A DNA stretch of 7,374 bases, taken from a bacterium (GTDB taxonomy: Bacteria > Patescibacteriota > Minisyncoccia > Minisyncoccales > CG1-02-41-26). The stretch covers positions 1 to 7,374 of the forward strand of contig JAGGTS010000057.1 of NCBI GenBank assembly GCA_021163625.1, read 5' to 3'. Within the stretch, counting starts at the first letter, position 1. Each line of letters begins with the position of its first letter. Made by a program: the position numbers and the translations under genes. This document shows, one piece after another, positions 1 to 5,600 of the stretch. The notes under the pieces are model-generated. The model ran no database searches and was not told the DNA's origin. It was given only the letters and a program-made list of their open reading frames with translations.

Positions 1-833
1 AACCTTTTTACCACCAGCCGCTCTTTTTCTTTGTCGCAAATCCCGCAAAACAGCAAATGGCCAGGATTTGAGGTAATTGCTTTTCTTTGTTTTTTTCTAC
101 CGTCAAGAGCTAAGGCAAAATATTTTTTATCTTTCATCCAAAATTTTTCATTAAATCTTTTCTTCAGTTTTTTTGCCCTTTTCAAAAGCGACTTTTCTAA
201 TCTTTCATCGTTAAAAATTTCTCTTGCTATTTTTCCAACCTCAACTAAAGCCAGGTATTGATATCCTTGAACTTCCACTATAGCCACCGGTGGCCTAATC
301 TTTAAATGGTTCTTAAAACCGTCTTTCCAGCCTTGATGAAAAAGCCCTGTCGCTCTTTTTCTTTTATATTCCAAAAATAAATCTTTATCCCTGTCTCCAA
401 AGTGAAAAATCCAGTGAAGGCCTCTTAAAATATTTACCCAGTAATTCTTCGCGAACTCCCTGTCATCTGTCTTTTCAAGGTACATAGAAAACAAAATTAA
501 AAAAAGCGGAGTTGAATCAACAGAACCGTAATAAGGAAGAGGGAAATAACCTTTTGGGTGCATTTTCTTGCCTATCTGATGCTCATGCAAAATCTTTCCC
601 GGCTCCTCATCTTTGCTCGAGTTTGTTTCCTTACCCTGAAATTTTGCCAAAACTTTCAGAGTGTTCATTGCAATTTCCGGACTAAAATTCAAAAGCTGCC
701 AGGAAGAAATTAAAGAATCTCGACCAAAAAGCCGATTATAGATAGGAAACCCCGCTCTAATATAGCCATATTTTTTATTTTGAAGCGCTTTAATGCTTTT
801 TATAAGACGCTTTTTTACAACTTCATTTTGCAT
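1..833 (-). CDS. Amylo-alpha-1,6-glucosidase / glycogen-debranching-type glycoside hydrolase, 3' end beyond window
   Basis: I translated this open frame by hand: 277 codons with no stop before the left edge, so the C-terminus is missing. The protein matches the (alpha/alpha)6-barrel catalytic domain of bacterial glycogen-debranching / MGH1-like glycoside hydrolases. Landmarks in order are AGFPIYNRLFGRDS (27-40), EEPGKILHE (76-84), YYGSVDSTPLF (101-111), HQGWKDG (166-172, with the Asp of the usual GWKDS motif), PPVAIVEVQGY (181-191) and SNPGHLL (255-261). The family hydrolyses alpha-glucosidic bonds, classically the 1,6 branch of limit dextrins; the true substrate here is unknown. The usual N-terminal debranching (GDE_N) domain is absent, because the barrel starts within about 25 residues of the ATG. 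I chose the ATG at 833 because AAGGCGG lies 7 bases upstream; an in-frame ATG at 878 would add 15 residues but has no Shine-Dalgarno. It overlaps the MscS gene by 11 bases, suggesting translational coupling. There is no signal peptide, so it is probably cytoplasmic. Confidence 0.85.
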   Translation of the reverse strand, partial: MQNEVVKKRLIKSIKALQNKKYGYIRAGFPIYNRLFGRDSLISSWQLLNFSPEIAMNTLKVLAKFQGKETNSSKDEEPGKILHEHQIGKKMHPKGYFPLPYYGSVDSTPLFLILFSMYLEKTDDREFAKNYWVNILRGLHWIFHFGDRDKDLFLEYKRKRATGLFHQGWKDGFKNHLKIRPPVAIVEVQGYQYLALVEVGKIAREIFNDERLEKSLLKRAKKLKKRFNEKFWMKDKKYFALALDGRKKQRKAITSNPGHLLFCGICDKEKERLVVKR

Positions 834-1383
834 AACCAGACCGCCTTGACAAATTAGAGACGACCTTAATCTGCCCATTAGGAATATAGTATATCTCGTT
901 TTCGTTTTCTAAAACTGTCCTTCGCAAACTTATATCCAACACTTTTCCTTTTTTACCTAAAATTTCAACAGTCTCCCCTATTCTATATTGGTCTTCTAAC
1001 AGAATAAAAAAGCCGGAAAAATAATCTTGAATCAGATTACGGGCGCCAAATCCAAGGGCAAGCCCTCCAATACCAATGCTTGCCAAAAGAGGAGAAATAT
1101 TTACGCCGAATTCGGGCAAGACGGTAATAATGGCAATTGACCAAACTGCAGCTTGCAAAAAAGAAACAAAAACATTGTTTAATGTCTTTAATCTTTCTTT
1201 GTCCGTTTTATCTTTTATCTTGCCCGGAATTGCTCTACTGCTGACAAATTTAGCTAAAAATTTAGAAATAAAAAATTTCAAAATTTTTACCAAAATTCCT
1301 GCCGCAACTAAAATAAGCGCTGCCTTAACGCCATGCAAAATTACCCAGTTAACTAAATTGTTTGAAATATTTTCAAGAGCCAT
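823..1383 (-). CDS. Small MscS-type mechanosensitive channel without C-terminal cage
   Basis: This 186-residue membrane protein of the MscS family would act as a tension-gated pore that releases solutes during hypo-osmotic shock. Likely helices are TM1 at about 18-38, TM2 at about 70-90 and the pore-lining TM3 at about 93-128. TM3 has the family's Gly/Ala-rich pattern, ASIGIGGLALGFGARNLIQD (101-120), followed by YFSGFFILLEDQYRIGE. The beta domain follows (about 134-178: VEILGKKGKV, then YYIPNGQI at 165-172). The protein stops 6 residues after the NLSR motif that ends this domain. E. coli MscS (286 residues) continues into an alpha/beta cage of roughly 90 residues, which is absent here. The end is not an obvious frameshift, because the downstream hydrolase begins immediately in an overlapping frame. 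The ATG at 1383 has no clear Shine-Dalgarno. The family is certain; channel activity without the cage is inferred. Confidence 0.92.
   Translation of the reverse strand: MALENISNNLVNWVILHGVKAALILVAAGILVKILKFFISKFLAKFVSSRAIPGKIKDKTDKERLKTLNNVFVSFLQAAVWSIAIITVLPEFGVNISPLLASIGIGGLALGFGARNLIQDYFSGFFILLEDQYRIGETVEILGKKGKVLDISLRRTVLENENEIYYIPNGQIKVVSNLSRRSGYAK
841..847 (-). promoter_or_regulatory. Ribosome binding site for the glycoside hydrolase
   Basis: The minus strand reads AAGGCGG, six of seven bases of the AAGGAGG consensus, 7 bases before the ATG at 833. It lies inside the last codons of the MscS gene and decides between the starts at 833 and 878. It is the best-placed Shine-Dalgarno match in the window; most other starts lack one. 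Confidence 0.6.
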
Positions 1384-1500
1384 AATTTTTGGTCAACTTA
1401 CGCTTTAGCATATTTTAACATTAAAAAACTTTTATTGGAATACTAATAAATAAAAAAACAAAATACCTGTTAGAGATTTAAAATCAAAAATATAAATTTA
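1384..1500. other. AT-rich spacer, nothing recognised
   Basis: This very AT-rich stretch lies between the decayed tail of the DedA-PAP2 gene and the MscS start. I found no convincing promoter (only weak TAAAAT/TATGCT-like hexamers without a good -35), no terminator with a T-run, and no RNA gene. The MscS gene is either co-transcribed with the gene upstream or uses a promoter I cannot recognise. Confidence 0.4.
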
Positions 1501-1653
1501 AGAAAAGGTCTCCTTTGTTTTATAGCCCGTCTTCTAAAAACGGGCATGATGGCGCTGGCGGAGATTGTTCTCGCTTGTTGATTTTTCAAAGCTAAAATCA
1601 TTTATTTTTAAATTCCAAAACGAGCAAGTCATAGGCGCTCTTGAATATGGCTT
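1501..1653 (-). pseudogene. Decayed LssY_C-type tail of the DedA-PAP2 gene, out of frame
   Basis: This minus-strand frame is shifted by one base from the DedA-PAP2 gene. It has 39 stop-free codons (1653 down to 1537) that look like the continuation of an LssY_C domain: KKPYSRAPMTCSFWN, then FSFEKSTSEN, then LRQRHHARF. At 1534-1536 a TAG stands where, from my memory of the family (RHHxRxW), Trp TGG is expected. KTGYKT and a TAA at 1498-1500 follow, after which no similarity is visible. Adding one A to the A5 run (1652-1656, T5 on the plus strand) would join this frame to the annotated gene and give a linker of natural length. The patch is more GC-rich than the flanking spacer, as expected for former coding DNA. 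The match is from remembered motifs and was not searched. A programmed -1 shift that adds 39 residues is a less likely alternative. Confidence 0.72.
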
Positions 1654-3380
1654 TTTCCATAAAGTATCTGCCTTGGTTTTGTAATTGAATAAATGCTTAT
1701 TCTGCCTGCGAAAAACCGCCCTGCTTTACGAAAATTGCTGACAAATTTTTTGTCGTCTTTCGCAAAAATTATAAAACTAACAGGTTCCTGGCTATTGCCA
1801 TCAATAGCTTCTGTATATCTTAATTTATCTTTTGGGAAAATCCCATTTATGCCCTGAACGATGGTTTCTTTTGGCAAAACAGCTGCTTTTAAGGCCTGAA
1901 ATTTGTAAGTCTTGGCAAAGCCAACATAAAATAAAATAGATGCAATAACTAAAAATGCTATTATAATTTTAAGGCTTGGCCGAAGAGCGAGGGCGCAGAC
2001 TTGTCTTTTTTTTGAATACATCCATTCAGACAAACTAATTCCTATAATCAGCCACAAAGCGCCAATCAAATACCCTGCCCAAACATCGCTAAAATAATGA
2101 ACGCCAAAATATAATCTGCTAAAGCCAATAAGCAAAGCTAAAATAACAAAAGAAAAAATAATTGTTTTTGTTTTTTTTATTCTTATGTTGCGCAACAACA
2201 CATAAATCAAAAACCCATAAAAGGCAATTGAAATGGCAGAATGCCCGCTTGGGAAAGAAAAAGAATGTTCAGCAAATAAGGCCATCTGCGGACGCGGGCG
2301 ATGGAAAGCAATTTTACCAAGTTGGGTAAAAAGCTGGCTTCCTAAAATTACAACTAAAAACGAAATAATATGGGCTCGCTTTCGCCAAATCCACAAAATA
2401 GCTGTTGCCGTTAAGCTGAAAACCAAAACAACCTCCCATTTTCCAAGGAGCGTAATCCAAGAGAAAAACTTGGTAAGATAGGGGTCTCTAAACACGACAA
2501 TGAGGTTTGCAATACGCTGGTCAACGCCAATAACAGGATCAGAAGAAATAATATCTTGGACAATTCCAGTAAAAAGAAAAAGAATATAAATAAAAGCGAT
2601 TCCTAAAAATGTTAACGGTAATCCAAAAAAATTATTCTTCTCTAATCGCTTCCTAAGAAAAGCAAAAAACAAAGGATGCTTTTCTATAAGCTTTCGTATT
2701 TTTGGATTAGAAATAACTGAATTTTTAAATAGATTCCACGAGCGGATAAAAAAATCTATGACATATTTTTTGTTCTCCTCCCACAGCCGTTCCAGCAAAT
2801 AAAAAATAACAATAATGCCGATAAGTGCAGCTAAAAAAACGCCCGTTTTGGTTGACCAAAAAACAATAGCCCGCCAAACCTGGCCAAAAAAATAACCAAA
2901 CGCAATATGAATAATAGCCCACAATAAACCGCTTAATATATTCCAAATCAAAAAAGTTTTTCTCTTCAATTTAAATAATCCTGCCACAAAAGGAACTACT
3001 GGCCTTATCCAACCGATAAAACGTCCAAAAAACACGCTTTTTGAACCATGCCTTTTAAAATAATTCTCCCCTTTTTCAAAAAGTTTTTGACTAAAAAATT
3101 TATTTCTAGAAAAAGAAGAAGGGCTGCTTTTTTTGCCTAAATAAAAACTACAATTATCTCCTAAAATGGCAGCCAAACTTGCAATCAAAAAAAGCCACCA
3201 GACATTAAAAAAACCTTGAGCTGCTAAAAAACCAGCTGAAATAACAGCTATGCTACCGGGAATAATTAGCCCGACAAAAGCAAATGACTCAAAGAAGGCA
3301 AGTAAAAAAACTATTAAATAACCCCAAGCAGAAGCGCTTTTTACCAGCGATACTAAATAATCATAGGAAAAATATGCCAT
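1629..3380 (-). CDS. DedA / PAP2 phosphatase fusion membrane protein, C-terminal domain truncated
   Basis: This 583-residue polytopic membrane protein has two recognisable domains. Residues 1-200 form a DedA (SNARE-associated/VTT) domain: ESFAFVGLIIPGS (31-43), ILGDN (72-76) and FGRFIGWIRPVVPFVAG (118-134), with R120 and R126 spaced like the essential arginine pair of E. coli YqjA. The acidic residue often found after PG is Ser43 here. Residues about 251-455 form a PAP2 phosphatase with all three signature motifs: KIAFHRPRP (356-364, KX6RP), PSGH (377-380) and SRLYFGVHYFSD (421-432, with catalytic-type H428 and D432). A further helix (about 470-488) precedes a soluble tail whose DGNSQEPVSFIIF (527-539) resembles the start of an LssY_C domain. 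That tail ends early by frameshift. DedA members carry undecaprenyl phosphate and PAP2 enzymes dephosphorylate lipid phosphates, so lipid-carrier recycling is a reasonable guess. AGAGGG sits only 2 bases before the ATG; no other in-frame start is nearby. Confidence 0.93.
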   Translation of the reverse strand: MAYFSYDYLVSLVKSASAWGYLIVFLLAFFESFAFVGLIIPGSIAVISAGFLAAQGFFNVWWLFLIASLAAILGDNCSFYLGKKSSPSSFSRNKFFSQKLFEKGENYFKRHGSKSVFFGRFIGWIRPVVPFVAGLFKLKRKTFLIWNILSGLLWAIIHIAFGYFFGQVWRAIVFWSTKTGVFLAALIGIIVIFYLLERLWEENKKYVIDFFIRSWNLFKNSVISNPKIRKLIEKHPLFFAFLRKRLEKNNFFGLPLTFLGIAFIYILFLFTGIVQDIISSDPVIGVDQRIANLIVVFRDPYLTKFFSWITLLGKWEVVLVFSLTATAILWIWRKRAHIISFLVVILGSQLFTQLGKIAFHRPRPQMALFAEHSFSFPSGHSAISIAFYGFLIYVLLRNIRIKKTKTIIFSFVILALLIGFSRLYFGVHYFSDVWAGYLIGALWLIIGISLSEWMYSKKRQVCALALRPSLKIIIAFLVIASILFYVGFAKTYKFQALKAAVLPKETIVQGINGIFPKDKLRYTEAIDGNSQEPVSFIIFAKDDKKFVSNFRKAGRFFAGRISIYSITKPRQILYGKSHIQERL

Positions 3381-3406
3381 AACCCTCTAAAATTTGATAG
3401 AGACAG

Positions 3407-3436
3407 ATTTTAACGTATATAAAATGCAAAATTCAA
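3407..3436 (-). promoter_or_regulatory. Candidate sigma70-type promoter for the DedA-PAP2 gene
   Basis: On the minus strand TTGAAT (3436-3431) and TAAAAT (3412-3407) are separated by 18 bases, a fair match to TTGACA/TATAAT. Transcription would start near 3400, leaving a leader of about 20 bases before the ATG at 3380. It is the only good promoter candidate in this 114-base gap. The high AT content makes chance matches common. Confidence 0.4.
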
Positions 3437-3494
3437 AAGGCCTATTTGCGCTTTGCAAAACCACTGCAAAATTGGCTGATAGTCATATTAAATT

Positions 3495-4901
3495 CTAATC
3501 AATAGACCTTTTTTTTAAAATAGTCTTGTTTAGAATAACTGCTGTGTAAGCCCAAACAACATTTATATTCATTCTCCAGCGCAATATCGTCCCTTCCACA
3601 AAACCATATTTTTTCTCTTTTAATGTCTGGTAATAATTAAACTTCTGCCAGCCATATCCATTTCCTTTTATTTTCGCAATATGGTTTAAGCCCACTTCTA
3701 TACGATAGCGGTATTTAAATTCCTTGGGCACTTTATCCCACAGCTCGCGCCTTAACGCCCTCTCTCCGGAGTTTAAGGCGGCCAATTTTACTGCTTTCTG
3801 GGAGACATTATTTCTTACGCCGATAAACATATCATACTCTCTGTTGAGAACCGGTTTGATAATCTGTTCTACTATTGCTGGAGTCAAACCTTTTAAATCA
3901 GCGTCGCAGAAAAAAATAATAGAAGCATCAGTTGCCTTGACGCCCCTTTCCATTGAATAGGCTTTTCCCCTATTCTTGTGATTTCGCAAAACCATCACTT
4001 TTTTAAACTTGCTTGCAACCTGAAAAGTGTCATCTGTCGACCCATCGTCAACCACTATTATTTGGTCAAGCAAAGGCAAATCAACCAAGGCTTTAAGCAC
4101 CGATGCAATGCGTGGGCCTTCATTATAAGCAGGGACAATTGCAGCAATGCGTTCCTGCTTATCCTTTTCGGAATTGGCCATAAAAAAGTTACATATCGCC
4201 CTGTATAATTGCCCACGCTTATTGCTATAAAAAATATTATGGCCCTTGCCTTTTAAAATAACCCTTCTTATTTTTTGGCTGCCCACCTTCTTTTCCAATA
4301 AAACAACGCTTCTGCGACTGCTGATGCGGTCTTTGTTAAAATGGACTAACAAGAGAGGAACATTTATCGCCGCCAATAAGCCCTCAATTTCTTTATTCGC
4401 TTTTTTAACAACCTTGAGGCCGTCAGCTGGGATATGCTGATAGTAAGTAAAGCTGTTCCTTAAAATCGCCATTTCCAAGGCATTTGCCTTTTTCCAATAT
4501 CTTTTAATAATGCCAAATAACTCTAACTTTGGAAAATTAAAAGGAAATTTAAGCTTATAAGGGATACTAATTAAAAACGCCCCTTTAACAGGATATTTTG
4601 CCGCTAAATGCAAGGCTAATTGGGCACCAAAAGAAAACCCGCCGAGAATAATTTTTTTTCCCTCATTTAAGCTCTTTTTAAGTTCGCTTTCAATTTGTTC
4701 GAGAAAATCCTCGTATCGCAATCCAACTAAATCTCTAACACAAGTTCCGTGCCCTTTCAAAAGAGCTATTTTAACATTTGCGTTATATTTCTCATTTAAA
4801 TAACGAGGAAAATCGTTAAAATCATCCAGGCCGCCTGTGTATCCATGTATCAAAAAAAATTCTATCTTTGAATTGGCTTTTAAGTTAATTTTCTTTTCCA
4901 T
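3495..4901 (-). CDS. Alpha/beta-hydrolase fused to family 2 glycosyltransferase
   Basis: One uninterrupted 468-residue protein carries two enzymes. Residues about 13-241 are an alpha/beta hydrolase of the carboxylesterase/monoacylglycerol-lipase (Est30-like) type: oxyanion-hole HGYTGG (19-24), KGHGT (49-53), nucleophile elbow GGFSFGA (87-93, Ser90), and likely acid Asp191 (FNKDRISS) and His221 (GKGHNIF). The whole catalytic triad is present. After a short linker, residues about 250-445 form a GT-A family 2 glycosyltransferase: IVPAYNE (255-261), VVDDGSTDD (283-291), the metal-binding DAD (333-335) in FCDADLKGLTP, and SGERALRRE (378-386). A weakly hydrophobic stretch near 448-457 could touch the membrane, but there is no strong TM helix or signal peptide. 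The hydrolase probably cleaves an ester and the transferase moves sugar from a nucleotide-sugar; neither substrate can be read from sequence. No Shine-Dalgarno precedes the ATG. Neighbouring envelope genes suggest a lipid or glycolipid role. Confidence 0.9.
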   Translation of the reverse strand: MEKKINLKANSKIEFFLIHGYTGGLDDFNDFPRYLNEKYNANVKIALLKGHGTCVRDLVGLRYEDFLEQIESELKKSLNEGKKIILGGFSFGAQLALHLAAKYPVKGAFLISIPYKLKFPFNFPKLELFGIIKRYWKKANALEMAILRNSFTYYQHIPADGLKVVKKANKEIEGLLAAINVPLLLVHFNKDRISSRRSVVLLEKKVGSQKIRRVILKGKGHNIFYSNKRGQLYRAICNFFMANSEKDKQERIAAIVPAYNEGPRIASVLKALVDLPLLDQIIVVDDGSTDDTFQVASKFKKVMVLRNHKNRGKAYSMERGVKATDASIIFFCDADLKGLTPAIVEQIIKPVLNREYDMFIGVRNNVSQKAVKLAALNSGERALRRELWDKVPKEFKYRYRIEVGLNHIAKIKGNGYGWQKFNYYQTLKEKKYGFVEGTILRWRMNINVVWAYTAVILNKTILKKRSID

Positions 4902-4914
4902 ATGATATAATATG
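4899..4914 (-). promoter_or_regulatory. Near-palindrome across the hydrolase-glycosyltransferase start; possible -10 for a leaderless mRNA
   Basis: These 16 bases read CATATTATATCATATG on the minus strand, a palindrome apart from one mismatched pair of positions, and the last three bases are the start codon. TATTAT falls at -11 to -6 relative to the A of the ATG, the spacing expected for a -10 box of a leaderless transcript, and no Shine-Dalgarno is present. There is no matching -35 element, so the case is weak. It could also be an operator or simply AT-rich chance. Confidence 0.2.
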
Positions 4915-4991
4915 CCAATATTTTCCGTTTTCTTCGCTTTTCTTACTTCTGTCTATTTTTTGCATACCGCGTAGAAAAAATTCGGCGATAA

Positions 4992-5570
4992 TTAATACTC
5001 TATCCCCTCTCTGGCTTCTATTTTTCTTTGGTAATAGTGTCTTATCTCCTTCATTTCGGTAACCAAATCGGCAATTTTAATTATTTCCTTTGGGCAATAT
5101 CTGCCGGTTAAAACTATATCAAATTCTTCTGCATTTCCGGGATAAGCTTTTTTGCTAATTTTTTTTAAAAAACTTAAAATATCCTTTTTATCAATTAATC
5201 CAAAATAAATTGCAATACAAATCTCATCTAAAATCAAAAGTTGATATTTTTTAGATTCTGCAGCCTTTTTGATTAAATTAAATCCTCTTTTGGCTAATTG
5301 AAAATCCTTTTTAGAAAGCGCCTTCACTCCCATTTTTTTTAATTCCGGGTTTTTCTTTAATTCTCTTTGAGGAAGAAAAAATCCTTCTCTTCCAAAAGAT
5401 TCAATTTCAAAGTTTTTAATTTTTTCAATCACCGCGCTCTCGGAAGTTAAACTTTTCGTTTTTAAGAACTGAACCATTAGAACTTTCTTTCCGGCTCCAG
5501 CCGCCCTTATTCCCATTCCAATTCCGGAAGTTGTTTTCCCTTTGCCGTTTCCAGTTAATACATAAATCAT
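4992..5570 (-). CDS. cobO: ATP:corrinoid (cob(I)alamin) adenosyltransferase, CobO/BtuR family
   Basis: This 192-residue cytoplasmic enzyme transfers the adenosyl group of ATP to reduced corrinoid cobalt, making adenosylcobalamin. The characteristic P-loop GNGKGKTT is at 7-14, very close to the N-terminus, so the family's usual short N-terminal extension is missing. VQFLKTK (33-39) matches the conserved QFxKG strand. LLILDEI (111-117) is the Walker B-like strand. The diagnostic C-terminal block is complete: VLTGRYCP (153-160), IADLVTEMKEIRHYY (166-180) and EAREGIEY (185-192). Length fits the CobA/BtuR family (about 170-200 residues). It starts 30 bases after the class II ribonucleotide reductase, on the same strand, so the two are probably co-transcribed and the enzyme supplies that reductase's cofactor. 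No corrin-ring synthesis genes are visible, so salvage of imported B12 is likely. The ATG lacks a good Shine-Dalgarno; the P-loop leaves no later start possible. Confidence 0.95.
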   Translation of the reverse strand: MIYVLTGNGKGKTTSGIGMGIRAAGAGKKVLMVQFLKTKSLTSESAVIEKIKNFEIESFGREGFFLPQRELKKNPELKKMGVKALSKKDFQLAKRGFNLIKKAAESKKYQLLILDEICIAIYFGLIDKKDILSFLKKISKKAYPGNAEEFDIVLTGRYCPKEIIKIADLVTEMKEIRHYYQRKIEAREGIEY

Positions 5571-5600
5571 AAAGAAACCATAAAACTTAAAAATTAGTTT

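Noticed and set aside
31..261. Plus-strand open frame of 76 codons
   Set aside because: It is the antisense shadow of the glycoside hydrolase, whose conserved motifs are clear on the minus strand; the product is low-complexity Phe/Ser/Lys.
1076..1408. Plus-strand open frame of 110 codons
   Set aside because: It is antisense to the MscS gene and has no recognisable domain.
1504..1516. Short hairpin AAAGG-TCT-CCTTT followed by TTT-rich sequence on the plus strand
   Set aside because: A 5-bp A/T-heavy stem with an interrupted T-run is weak, and no plus-strand gene leads into it.
1525..1545. Perfect 6-bp hairpin (gcccgt / acgggc, 9-base loop), possible terminator or RNA element
   Set aside because: No T-run follows on either strand, the loop is the wrong size for a tRNA anticodon arm, and the bases are better explained as codons of the decayed LssY_C tail.
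1629..1631. Possible UGA recoding (as in Gracilibacteria/Absconditabacteria) at the DedA-PAP2 and MscS stops
   Set aside because: Reading through the DedA-PAP2 TGA soon meets TAA in the same frame, and no long gene here contains internal UGA where Gly would be expected.
4885..4965. Small minus-strand frame of 26 codons (MQKIDRSKKSEENG...) in the gap after the adenosyltransferase gene
   Set aside because: No ribosome site, no recognisable motif, and it overlaps the well-supported hydrolase-glycosyltransferase start in another frame.
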